A stretch of DNA of 64,000 nucleotides, from positions 458,791 to 522,790 of the forward strand of contig NZ_JAATOD010000002.1 of assembly GCF_014229645.1 (NCBI RefSeq), given 5' to 3'. Of the stretch, positions 37,432 through 45,529 are shown in pieces. The first letter of the stretch is position 1. Each line of letters begins with the position of its first letter. This DNA comes from Listeria swaminathanii (GTDB lineage Bacteria > Bacillota > Bacilli > Lactobacillales > Listeriaceae). The translations under genes were made by a program, and so were the position numbers. The notes beneath the pieces were generated by a model. It was not told the origin of the DNA, did no database searches, and was given only the letters and a program-made list of their open reading frames with translations.

Positions 37432-38754
37432 TTATTTAGTTTCAACAGCTTGTTTATTTTGAGGTATTTTTAAGCCAAGGTTTCCTCTTAATGTCGCGGC
37501 TGGATATTCATTTCGGTATAAACCACGACTTTGTAAAAGTGGAATAACTTGTTCAACAAAAGTTTCAAATGTTCCTGGGATATCAGATGCAATAATAAAA
37601 CCGTCAGCGGCCTCGTTTTGAAACCAAACTTCGATTAAATCAGCAACTTGTTCTTTTGTTCCGATAAAAGGTGTTTTCGGTGTTGCCGCTTCAGTCGCTA
37701 CTTGGCGAAGGGTTAAATGGCGTTCTTTGGCTTCTTTTTTGATTCGGTCAGTCGTACTTTGAAAAGCATTTTTGCCAATGTCGCCAAGATCTGGGAAAGG
37801 AGCATCCACATCAAATTGACTTAAATCATAGTCATCGAAGTAGCGCGCGAGATAGGTGACGGCGTTTTCGATTGGAATAAGATTGGCAAATTCGGTATAT
37901 TTTGCTTCCGCTTCTTCCAAAGTATCGGCAACTATCGGGCTAATTCCCGGGAAAATCCGGATTTCTGCTGCATTTCTGCCAGCTTTTTCGGCGCGTGCTT
38001 TTACATCTCGATAAAATTCGACAGCTTCTTCCAACGAATCTGAATGAGTGAAAATAGCTTCCGCGTTTTGCGCTGCGAAATCACGTCCTGTACTTGAGGC
38101 TCCTGCTTGGAAAACAACTGGTTCACCTTGTTTTGAGCGCCCTATATTTAACGGACCTTCTACTTGAAAATAATCACCTTGATGATTTAAGCGATGCAAT
38201 TTTTCTGGATTAAAGAATTCGCCGGTTTCTTTATTATAGGTGAACGCATCTTCTTCCCACGAGTTCCAGAGCCCGCGGACAACTTGTAAATGTTCTGCCG
38301 CAATGGTGTAACGATCGCTGTGGGTTGGGAGATTTTTCTTGCTATGGTTTCGCGCCGCACCTTCTTGTGGGGAAGTAACTAAATTCCAACCTGCTCGCCC
38401 GCCACTAATATGATCGAGTGAAGAAAGTTGTCGTGCGAGCGTGAATGGTTCTGTAAATGAGGTCGAAAAAGTCCCGACGAGTCCGATGTTTTCGGTCGAC
38501 TCAGCTAATGCCGATAAAATTGTAATCGGTTCAAAACGATTAAGAAAATGTGGAATAGATTTTTCGGAAATAAAAAGACCATCTGCAATAAATACAAAGC
38601 TAAATAATCCTTGTTCTGCAATTTTGGCACGCGTTTTATAAAAATCTAAATCGGTACTTGCCGCCGGATTGATATCTGGATGGCGCCAACCATCTGTTGT
38701 GCCACCAACGCCGTGAATAATTGCACCAAACTGAATTGTTTCTTTTCTAGTCAT
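37432..38754 (-). CDS. FMN-dependent monooxygenase, NtaA/SnaA/DszA family (YtnJ-like)
   Basis: This 440-residue flavin monooxygenase of the bacterial luciferase superfamily has AIIHGVGGTTDGWRHPD, FIADGLF, GRAGWNLVTSPQEGAARN and the C-terminal GFIIASDIPGTFETFVEQVIPLLQ. In Bacillus, YtnJ in the ytmI operon (or YxeK) acts in the breakdown of S-(2-succino)cysteine-type compounds after N-acetylation. Its partner flavin reductase is probably the first gene of this operon. The start codon overlaps the glutaredoxin-like stop by 4 bp. Confidence 0.92.
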   Translation of the reverse strand: MTRKETIQFGAIIHGVGGTTDGWRHPDINPAASTDLDFYKTRAKIAEQGLFSFVFIADGLFISEKSIPHFLNRFEPITILSALAESTENIGLVGTFSTSFTEPFTLARQLSSLDHISGGRAGWNLVTSPQEGAARNHSKKNLPTHSDRYTIAAEHLQVVRGLWNSWEEDAFTYNKETGEFFNPEKLHRLNHQGDYFQVEGPLNIGRSKQGEPVVFQAGASSTGRDFAAQNAEAIFTHSDSLEEAVEFYRDVKARAEKAGRNAAEIRIFPGISPIVADTLEEAEAKYTEFANLIPIENAVTYLARYFDDYDLSQFDVDAPFPDLGDIGKNAFQSTTDRIKKEAKERHLTLRQVATEAATPKTPFIGTKEQVADLIEVWFQNEAADGFIIASDIPGTFETFVEQVIPLLQSRGLYRNEYPAATLRGNLGLKIPQNKQAVETK

Positions 38755-39017
38755 TTTACTTCCTCCTTTTCTAATAATGCTTTTTCTAAATGCTCGATAC
38801 CGATTTCAGTTACTGCTTGGTAAGTACCCTTTTCAATGTTGCCGATTTCTACGACCGGGACATGGCGGATGCCGTACTTGGCTTGCAGCACTTCGCGTAA
38901 ATAGTCATGCTCTGTCACGTCGATATCTTGAAACACGATGTTTTGCTCGGTTAAATAATCTTTCACATCTTTACAATAGTGACACCCTACTTTACTCCAA
39001 ACAACGACATTAGCCAT
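38751..39017 (-). CDS. Glutaredoxin-like protein (YtnI-like)
   Basis: This 88-residue thioredoxin-fold protein has an N-terminal VVWSKVGCHYCKDVKDYL (Cys12 and Cys15, dithiol CHYC) and a RHVPVVEIG cis-proline motif. I start it at ATG 39017, after GGAGG, which overlaps the upstream monooxygenase gene by 8 bp. Its presence between two flavin monooxygenases matches Bacillus ytnI. It may reduce mixed disulfides arising during thiol catabolism. Confidence 0.9.
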   Translation of the reverse strand: MANVVVWSKVGCHYCKDVKDYLTEQNIVFQDIDVTEHDYLREVLQAKYGIRHVPVVEIGNIEKGTYQAVTEIGIEHLEKALLEKEEVK

Positions 39018-40005
39018 GGACAACTTCCTCCTTGATCGATTCACTTAATAATTGATATGAATAACGCTTGATTTCAGTTGATTTGATTGGTGTTAAAATG
39101 ACAAAATCTTGGATATTATATTTTTCTGAAAGTCGCTTAATCTCTCCTCCGACTTCTTGTTTCGTTCCCGTTATTGCGCCAATTCGCTGGGTAATGAACC
39201 GGTACGATTGATCAATATCTTTCACATAGGCTTCGGCTTGTTCGCGTGATCCTAAATTAACTCTGCGCCCATCGGCAAGCTCCACTTTAATTGACTCTCG
39301 TTCTGGAATATGGCGATCTGCTGCGCTTTTGGTTTCAGCGACCACGACAATTGGCGCTAATTGAAAACTCGCATCTTGGTTAATTTGAAATTGATCAAAG
39401 GTCACGCGCGCTTCTTTTAAAACTGATTCTTCTCCATTAATAAAATAAGCAAACACAAAGGAAATACCAAGTTCCGCTGCCTGTTTGGCACTCGCTACAC
39501 TTCCTCCAAGCAAAAAGATTTCCGGATTGGTTTCTGGAAGTGGTTTTGCTTCGATAGTTGTGGTTGATTTATGCGAGATAAGCTCGACTAATTCTTCCAA
39601 TTTAGCATCGAAGGTTCGGACTGGTTTGGCGAAGTCTTTTTGGAGAGCATCGGTTGCCGGCTGGAAACCACCGGGAGCTTTCCCAACACCAAGCGAAATC
39701 CGGCCTGGCGCTAAGTTTTCAAGCACATGAAATTGCTCGGCGACTTTATACGGACTATAATGTTGCAGCATCACACCGCCAGACGCGAGCTTAATCGAGT
39801 TCGTTTTTGCAGCAATATATCCTAAAAGCACTTCTGGCGCGGCTCCAGCTATTTCGTCTGAGTTATGATGTTCAGCAACCCAAAAACGATGGAAACCAAG
39901 TTGTTCCGCGAGTTGCGCAAGTTCTACGGTATTTTGCAAAGTTTCACTTGGGTTCTCGCCAGGATTAATAATGCTTTGGTCCAAAATGCTAAATCGAATA
40001 GTCAT
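39010..40005 (-). CDS. LLM-class flavin-dependent oxidoreductase (YtmO-like)
   Basis: This 331-residue luciferase-like monooxygenase of the MsnO8/YtmO group has [64 protein letters not shown] and FVFAYFING. The substrate is unknown; the operon context suggests a sulfur-containing amino acid derivative. Its start overlaps the ABC ATPase stop codon by 4 bp. Confidence 0.92.
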   Translation of the reverse strand: MTIRFSILDQSIINPGENPSETLQNTVELAQLAEQLGFHRFWVAEHHNSDEIAGAAPEVLLGYIAAKTNSIKLASGGVMLQHYSPYKVAEQFHVLENLAPGRISLGVGKAPGGFQPATDALQKDFAKPVRTFDAKLEELVELISHKSTTTIEAKPLPETNPEIFLLGGSVASAKQAAELGISFVFAYFINGEESVLKEARVTFDQFQINQDASFQLAPIVVVAETKSAADRHIPERESIKVELADGRRVNLGSREQAEAYVKDIDQSYRFITQRIGAITGTKQEVGGEIKRLSEKYNIQDFVILTPIKSTEIKRYSYQLLSESIKEEVVHG

Positions 40006-40781
40006 ATGACACGCTCCTTCTTCACTTCTTTAATTTCATATAAATAATCCGCTGAAACTCGGTGTAAAAAGCGTTTAGTTCGCTCTTCTTTTGTATGATT
40101 AAACACTTCGTCAGGCGTGCCTTGTTCGACAATTAAACCGCCATCCATGAAAACGACTTGATCCGCGACTCGTTTCGCGAACTCCATTTCATGCGTAACG
40201 ACAATCATCGTTGCACCGGCCCGCGCAATCTCTAACATTACTTCTAAAACTTCACCGACAAGCTCCGGATCAAGTGCAGCGGTTGGTTCATCAAATAAAA
40301 TTACATCTGGATTAATCGCGAGCGCCCGCGCAATGCCGACTCGTTGTTTTTGTCCACCGGAAAGTTGGGAAGGATACGCGCTAAATTTATCCGCCAATCC
40401 TACTTTAGTAAGTTCTCGTTCCGCAATTTCGCGTGCTACTTTTTTAGGGATTTTTCTCGCTACCGTGAGTCCTTCCATCACATTTTGAATGACCGTTTTA
40501 TGCGAAAAGAGATTATATTGTTGAAAAACCATCGCGGTATTTTTTCGTAGTTGCAATATTTCTTTTTTGCTTGGTTTTTTGCAGTTAATTATTTGGTCAT
40601 GCATCGAAATTTCGCCATTTTCGGGTCGTTCCAGTAAGTTTAGGCAACGTAAAAAGGTTGTTTTCCCAGAGCCACTTGGACCGAGAATCGTTACTACTTC
40701 GCCCTTTTTCACAGTTAAATCAATTCCTTTTAAAACCTGGTTTTCGCCAAAGCTCTTTTGAATATTTTTAATGGTAATCAT
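40002..40781 (-). CDS. Amino acid ABC transporter ATP-binding protein (TcyN-like)
   Basis: This 259-residue ATPase has Walker [10 protein letters not shown], signature [15 protein letters not shown] and Walker [15 protein letters not shown]. It belongs to the polar amino acid/cystine uptake class. It is coupled to both neighbours by 4-bp overlaps. With the two permeases and the lipoprotein it forms a complete importer. Confidence 0.95.
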   Translation of the reverse strand: MITIKNIQKSFGENQVLKGIDLTVKKGEVVTILGPSGSGKTTFLRCLNLLERPENGEISMHDQIINCKKPSKKEILQLRKNTAMVFQQYNLFSHKTVIQNVMEGLTVARKIPKKVAREIAERELTKVGLADKFSAYPSQLSGGQKQRVGIARALAINPDVILFDEPTAALDPELVGEVLEVMLEIARAGATMIVVTHEMEFAKRVADQVVFMDGGLIVEQGTPDEVFNHTKEERTKRFLHRVSADYLYEIKEVKKERVI

Positions 40782-41485
40782 ACTGCCCCTCCTTGATATT
40801 TAGCGATATTCTTTTCCAAAATGTAATTAATTGCTTCAATCAACATAGTTAGAAACCAATAAATCAGTGCGGCGCCGATAAATGCTTCGAGAAAGGCGTA
40901 ATTATCTGATGCTACAATCGTTGCCATTCCAGTGATTTCCGGTACTGCGACGATAGCTGCGATCGATGTTGTATGTAAAAATCCGATGCACAAATTTGTA
41001 AAATTCGGCAGGGCAATCATAAAGGCTTGCGGCAACAAGACTTTGCGAATCGCTTGACCATGCGTATATCCCATTGAATAAGCTGCTTCCATTTGACCAA
41101 TATCAACTGCGATAATTCCAGAGCGCAAAATCTCTGTTAAGTAAGCTCCCGCCGTAAAGGAAAGCGCGATAATCACAAAAACCACGACCGGAATTTTATT
41201 TGCAGATATTCCTAAATCAAATGACTTACTCAAAAAATCAACAATCAGCGGAATTCCTAAGTAAATCAGCATAATATGCAAAATTGCTGGCGTACTTCGA
41301 AAAAAGGAAACATAAAACTTAGCAATCGGTTCTAAAAAACGGACATGATACATCCGGATAAGCGTAATGCCAATTGCGATAATAAAACCGAACAATATCG
41401 GAAAGAAGGTCATCGCAAGAGTTAGCGGTATCGTTTTTAGCATCGCCATTACGGCTGTTCCAATAAAAGGCACATCAAGCGGCAT
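40778..41485 (-). CDS. Amino acid ABC transporter permease (TcyM-like)
   Basis: This 235-residue HisM-type permease has about five membrane helices and a coupling loop [25 protein letters not shown] use ATG 41485, with AAAGGAG 8 nt upstream; the alternative ATG at 41491 is too close to the site. It probably pairs with the second permease as a heterodimer, as TcyL/TcyM do. Confidence 0.93.
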   Translation of the reverse strand: MPLDVPFIGTAVMAMLKTIPLTLAMTFFPILFGFIIAIGITLIRMYHVRFLEPIAKFYVSFFRSTPAILHIMLIYLGIPLIVDFLSKSFDLGISANKIPVVVFVIIALSFTAGAYLTEILRSGIIAVDIGQMEAAYSMGYTHGQAIRKVLLPQAFMIALPNFTNLCIGFLHTTSIAAIVAVPEITGMATIVASDNYAFLEAFIGAALIYWFLTMLIEAINYILEKNIAKYQGGAV

Positions 41486-41498
41486 CCTCATCTCTCCT

Positions 41499-42215
41499 TT
41501 ACAGTTCTATATCGAAAATACTCGTAAATCTAGTGTTTTCCTTTTTAACCCGTTTTTCAATCCATTTGAAGGAGTATTCAAGTAGCACGGCTGTGATATA
41601 GTAAATAATCGAGAGCGAAATATAGACTTCCAGCGCATGATTACTCAGCGTTATTAGGGTTTGCCCTCTTCCAGACATATCCATCACCCCGATTGAAAAA
41701 GCGAGCGACGTATCTTTCAAATATCCAATCACTAAATTCCCGAAATTCGGTAACGCTTGATACAAAGCTTGCGGTAAAATAATTCTCAAAAATGTCTGGC
41801 GTCCATTCAGCCCAACACTATAAGCCGCTTCCGCCTGCCCAGCATCCACACTATTTACTCCAGCGCGAATCACTTCCGCAATCGTTGCCGCGCTACTTAA
41901 TGCGTAGGTTGCAATTGCGGCATAAAGTGGATCCATTTGCGATAAATCAATCCCAAAAACGCTGGAAAGTGCGGGGATTCCGTAGAAAACAATAAATAAT
42001 TGCACCATAATCGGCGTTCCACGGAAAAACGAAATATACACTCGGGCAAATTGATTCAAAACCGGAATCTTATAAATCCGTGGTAAAGATAATATGACAC
42101 CGAGTATAAATCCAAAAATAAGCGAGAGTGCCAAAATATACAACGTAATTGGTAAATAACCAGCTAGCGTCGGAATAAAATCAGCAATCATTTTCACATC
42201 GAACGCTTTATCCAT
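41499..42215 (-). CDS. Amino acid ABC transporter permease (TcyL-like)
   Basis: This 238-residue HisM-type permease has the coupling loop [34 protein letters not shown] and the helix-flanking [17 protein letters not shown]. It lies 13 bp upstream of the second permease gene. The pair matches TcyL and TcyM of the Bacillus cystine/S-modified cysteine importer. Confidence 0.93.
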   Translation of the reverse strand: MDKAFDVKMIADFIPTLAGYLPITLYILALSLIFGFILGVILSLPRIYKIPVLNQFARVYISFFRGTPIMVQLFIVFYGIPALSSVFGIDLSQMDPLYAAIATYALSSAATIAEVIRAGVNSVDAGQAEAAYSVGLNGRQTFLRIILPQALYQALPNFGNLVIGYLKDTSLAFSIGVMDMSGRGQTLITLSNHALEVYISLSIIYYITAVLLEYSFKWIEKRVKKENTRFTSIFDIEL

Positions 42216-42236
42216 TTTAATGGCACCCTCTCTCTT

Positions 42237-43046
42237 TTAATATTGTTCTTTTGAATAATCCGCACCAAGCCATTTTTCACTTAGTTTTTTAAGCGTCCCG
42301 TCATCAATAATAGATTGAAGCGCCTTATCTACGTCTTTGCTCAGTTTTGTTTCATTTTTTCCAAGCATGAAATATACTTTCGCGTTGGATAAAACATCGC
42401 CAACTACTTTTTCTTTGATGGCACTTGTTTTGTTTTGGAAATCAACTGCGAAAGGCGTGGAAATAGTTGCATCCGCCCGGCCGGTTTTTAGTTGATTGGC
42501 TGTATCATTAGAACCTTGCCCTTCATAAGCAATCTCAAAATTATTGCCTTGTTCTTCATTAATTTTCTTTAATATGAGTGCGCCGTTCGAAGTTGCACTT
42601 GTGATAACGCGCTTCCCAGCTAAATCTTTGGTACTATTAATGCTGTTATTACTATCTAATACCGTCAACTGCAATGGAAAATTATTATACGCGACATCAT
42701 TAAACAAAAATTTCTTCTCACGCTCTTTACTTTTTTCCATTTGATGCGCGACAATATCTACTTTTCCAGCACCAAGGCTAACGAGTAAATTGGAGAAATC
42801 CATCGTTTTAAATTTGAACTTATAGCCTGGCAAACGTTTATCGATTTCTTTTACTAGTTCGACATCATAGCCAGTTAATTTACCATTTTCATCTAAAAAG
42901 CAGACGTTTGGAAATTGCGTCCCTGTCCCGACCGTAATGGTTTGTACTTTTTCATTGGCTGCTTCTGGTTCATCTCCCGCCCCACATGCGCTTAATGTTA
43001 ATGCAGCTGTAAGAGCCAGTGCTAAAATCCCATATTTCTTTTTCAT
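42237..43046 (-). CDS. Amino acid ABC transporter substrate-binding lipoprotein (TcyJ/K-like)
   Basis: This 269-residue lipoprotein has a signal peptide with lipobox LSAC (Cys21), then a family-3 solute-binding domain with GTGTQFPNVCFLDENGKLTGYDVELVKEID split across lobe 1, and DIVAHQMEKSKEREKKFLF. Bacillus has two binding proteins (TcyJ and TcyK); here there is only one. Confidence 0.94.
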   Translation of the reverse strand: MKKKYGILALALTAALTLSACGAGDEPEAANEKVQTITVGTGTQFPNVCFLDENGKLTGYDVELVKEIDKRLPGYKFKFKTMDFSNLLVSLGAGKVDIVAHQMEKSKEREKKFLFNDVAYNNFPLQLTVLDSNNSINSTKDLAGKRVITSATSNGALILKKINEEQGNNFEIAYEGQGSNDTANQLKTGRADATISTPFAVDFQNKTSAIKEKVVGDVLSNAKVYFMLGKNETKLSKDVDKALQSIIDDGTLKKLSEKWLGADYSKEQY

Positions 43047-43061
43047 CCTTTTTCCCCCTTT

Positions 43062-43598
43062 TTATGTCCAGCTAGGTATTCCAAGCAATGTGGCGTCAAA
43101 TTTTTCTGGAATTAAGATTTTTCGCATCATCACGCCCACATCGCCGTCTTCTTCGTGTTCAAAATAAACTTCATAACCGCGGCGCAAATACATATCAAGC
43201 AGCCACGGGTGTTTTCTGGCAGATGTCCCAAGTGTAAGTGCCGGAGCTTTCAGCGTATCGCGGAGTACTCGCTCCTCCACATACGTTAATAATTTATCGC
43301 CAATCCCTTGTCCCGCAAGATCTGGTGCTGTTGCAAACCACCAAACAAAGGGATATTTTGAAGGTGGCGAATTGCTCTCCCACGGAAAACGAACAGTTAT
43401 TGTAGAAATTAATTTGCCATTTCGCTCTAAAACAAATGCAGAAGAATTAACAATATTTTCTGTTACCATCGCCAAATCAGCATTAGTAGAAGGCCAATCA
43501 ATTCCCAGTTCTTTCACTGACTGAAAAGCACTCGACAACAATTCTAAAAACTCCGGCGCATCTTCCACAGTCGCCACTCTAAAAATATCTTCTGTCAT
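43062..43598 (-). CDS. GNAT family N-acetyltransferase (YtmI/SnaB-position)
   Basis: This 178-residue GNAT protein has the acetyl-CoA motif APDLAGQGIGDKLLTYVEERV and a C-terminal YLRRGYEVYFEHEED. In the Bacillus ytmI and yxe operons the equivalent enzyme N-acetylates S-(2-succino)cysteine before monooxygenase cleavage; the same role here is inference from operon position. GGGAGGAG lies 7 nt upstream of ATG 43598. Confidence 0.88.
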   Translation of the reverse strand: MTEDIFRVATVEDAPEFLELLSSAFQSVKELGIDWPSTNADLAMVTENIVNSSAFVLERNGKLISTITVRFPWESNSPPSKYPFVWWFATAPDLAGQGIGDKLLTYVEERVLRDTLKAPALTLGTSARKHPWLLDMYLRRGYEVYFEHEEDGDVGVMMRKILIPEKFDATLLGIPSWT

Positions 43599-43613
43599 TT
43601 TCCGTTCTCCTCC

Positions 43614-44159
43614 CTACACTTCCACTGAATTTTGATTTAATAATGAAATAAATTGGCTTAAAGCAAGATCTAACCGTTCTTTCGCCGACGCTTCAATTTC
43701 ATAAAGCCCATCCCCGAGCCGTTCAATTTGCTTATCGACTGTAAACTGACCTTTTAATATCGTTTCAGCCCCAAGTTCTTTTAAAACCGGATCCAGCGCA
43801 TATTGCAGTGCCAGCAAGTGACCACCAGACCCGCCAAGCCCTAGTGGCAAAACGACTTTCCCTTTCAAAGCTTTGAGTGGCAAAAGGTCCAGATAGGCTT
43901 TTAACACACCCGAGTAAGCTGCTTTAAAAATCGGTGTTGCGATAATCACACCAGAACTACTCGCCACTTCACTATTCGCGAATTGAATATCCGGATGTGT
44001 GAAATCAGCTGTTACTAAAGCTTCTGCCTGGATTTTATGCACTTCAATAATTTGAACTTCCGTACCATTATTTACTAATTCATTTGCTGCTAGTTGGATT
44101 AAACCTGTAAGTCGAGATTCCGTTTTGATTCCCCCAGCAATAATCGTCACTTTTCCCAT
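43614..44159 (-). CDS. NADPH-dependent FMN reductase
   Basis: This 181-residue flavodoxin-like protein has the NADPH-FMN reductase pattern (TIIAGGIKTESRLTGL; SSGVIIATPIFKAAYSGVLKAYLDLLPLKALKGKVVLPLGLGG). It is the first gene of the operon and probably supplies reduced flavin to the two downstream flavin monooxygenases. The start is ATG 44159, after AAGGGG; the frame is open to 44186. Confidence 0.93.
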   Translation of the reverse strand: MGKVTIIAGGIKTESRLTGLIQLAANELVNNGTEVQIIEVHKIQAEALVTADFTHPDIQFANSEVASSSGVIIATPIFKAAYSGVLKAYLDLLPLKALKGKVVLPLGLGGSGGHLLALQYALDPVLKELGAETILKGQFTVDKQIERLGDGLYEIEASAKERLDLALSQFISLLNQNSVEV

Positions 44160-44400
44160 CAAATCGCCCCTTTTAATTCGCATCAACTTACTTGGTTTTT
44201 AGATATTAGATATACTATAAAGTAAAAGATTCTGTTTGGCTAATCAAAAAAACTAATGGCTAACCACAGTAATACTAATACTTCGACCTCAATCCGCATT
44301 ATTCCTATGAATTTTATCAGATTAATAAATTGCTTCTACCAATTTTACGGTGTATACTGTTAGAAATATCAAAAAACTCCAATATGAAGGGGGAATTATA
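44160..44400. promoter_or_regulatory. Divergent control region with two TGGCTAA repeats
   Basis: This 241-bp gap separates the leftward operon from the LysR gene. Direct repeats TTGGCTAA (44236-44243) and ATGGCTAA (44256-44263) start 20 bp apart, two helical turns. A possible -10 (TATAGT / TAATAT) for the operon lies near 44208-44222. LysR proteins usually bind such divergent gaps; the assignment to this regulator is inferred. Confidence 0.5.
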
Positions 44401-45300
44401 TTGGAATTTAGGACCATTAAAACTTTTTATACGGTGGTTAATACGGGAAGTTTTCAGCGCGCAGCAGAAGTATTAAATTATTCGCAACCGACCATTTCGA
44501 TGCGCATTAAACAGCTCGAACAAGATTTGGATGTTCAGTTATTTGAACGTGGCAAAACATTGAAACTAACGCACGCAGGTAGATTGTTTTATGAAAGAGC
44601 GGGCCAACTAATCGCCCAATATGAAGTACTCGACCACACGATATTCGACTTAAAAAATGGCAATGCCGGTCTTATCAAAGTAGGTATATCCGAGCCTAGC
44701 GCCAGTCTCGTTTTACCGCGAATTTTAAAACAATTTTTAGCAGACTTTCCAAAACTCATGGTGAATGTGGCGGTGGACGATGCCAACACCTGTAGCCAGA
44801 AATTAATTGACGGGGAAATTGATTTTGCGATTTGCGGGGAGCCTGAGCTGATTTTGGAGAACTTTTACTTTCCATTTTTCCATGATACGTTAGATTTAAT
44901 TGTTTCAGAAAACCATCCTTTGGCTTCGCGGACTTCGGTAGAATTGCTTGATTTACGTGATGAATGCTTTATTTTCACCCCAGCAAACTGCCCGATTCGT
45001 ATTCAAATTGAACAACATTTAAAACGCGCCATTGGTAGTGATTATAAAAAAATGGAGCTCACAAGTAGTATGTCTCATAAGTATTTTGTCCGTGAAAATG
45101 TAGGCGTCTCTATCTTTACTAGCACCGCACACTCAGAACTAATTGATGGAACGGTCCGCATTCCCATTGAAAATTTGCCGATTTCACCACCAATCGGCCT
45201 GTTAACTAATCAAAAAGAAAAAGATTTTGATAGTACGACGAAAGAATTTATTGACCGCATTATTTATTATTTTGATGATAAAAAAAGACAGCTAGACTAA
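44401..45300 (+). CDS. LysR-family regulator of the divergent ytmI-like operon
   Basis: This 299-residue LysR regulator has an N-terminal HTH (FRTIKTFYTVVNTGSFQRAAEVLNYSQPTISMRIKQLEQDL) and a C-terminal ligand-binding domain. The start is probably TTG 44401, with GGGGG 7 nt upstream. Its divergent position matches Bacillus YtlI, which activates the ytmI operon during sulfur limitation. The effector is unknown. Confidence 0.92.
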   Translation: MEFRTIKTFYTVVNTGSFQRAAEVLNYSQPTISMRIKQLEQDLDVQLFERGKTLKLTHAGRLFYERAGQLIAQYEVLDHTIFDLKNGNAGLIKVGISEPSASLVLPRILKQFLADFPKLMVNVAVDDANTCSQKLIDGEIDFAICGEPELILENFYFPFFHDTLDLIVSENHPLASRTSVELLDLRDECFIFTPANCPIRIQIEQHLKRAIGSDYKKMELTSSMSHKYFVRENVGVSIFTSTAHSELIDGTVRIPIENLPISPPIGLLTNQKEKDFDSTTKEFIDRIIYYFDDKKRQLD

Positions 45301-45323
45301 AAAATTAGTCTAGCTGTTTTTTC
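45287..45323. terminator. Bidirectional terminator
   Basis: The stem CAGCTAGACTAA / TTAGTCTAGCTG with a 4-nt loop has T runs on both sides. It overlaps the 3' ends of the LysR gene and of the leftward frameshifted gene. Confidence 0.9.
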
Positions 45324-45527
45324 ATTTCACTTGAGCTGTCATCCAAGTTAATAATCGAGTATCGTTGCCTTTATAATTAATAATAATCGCGGAACTAACC
45401 TCACCTTTATCAATCACTTGCGTTACTGGTGTAGTATTCTTACTCGTTATTTTTTCTCCATTATCAGACCCACTGCAAAAACCGCTAAAATCATCATTAA
45501 AAAACGAAGAGGATTTCTCCTCTTCAT
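45322..45527 (-). pseudogene. Small membrane/secreted protein gene with a frameshift in an A6 tract
   Basis: The ATG at 45527, two bases after the antiporter stop codon, opens a frame beginning MKRRNPLRFLMMILAVFAV, a signal or anchor helix, which ends in a stop after 26 codons. The other frame then runs on (ITSKNTTPVTQVIDKGEV...WMTAQVK) to a TGA directly before a terminator. The switch lies in a run of six A residues (reverse strand, 45450-45455). A seventh A would give one 68-residue protein, and the 206-nt length is one base short of a whole number of codons. Either a real mutation, slippage control, or a sequence error is possible. Confidence 0.65.
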
Positions 45528-45529
45528 TT

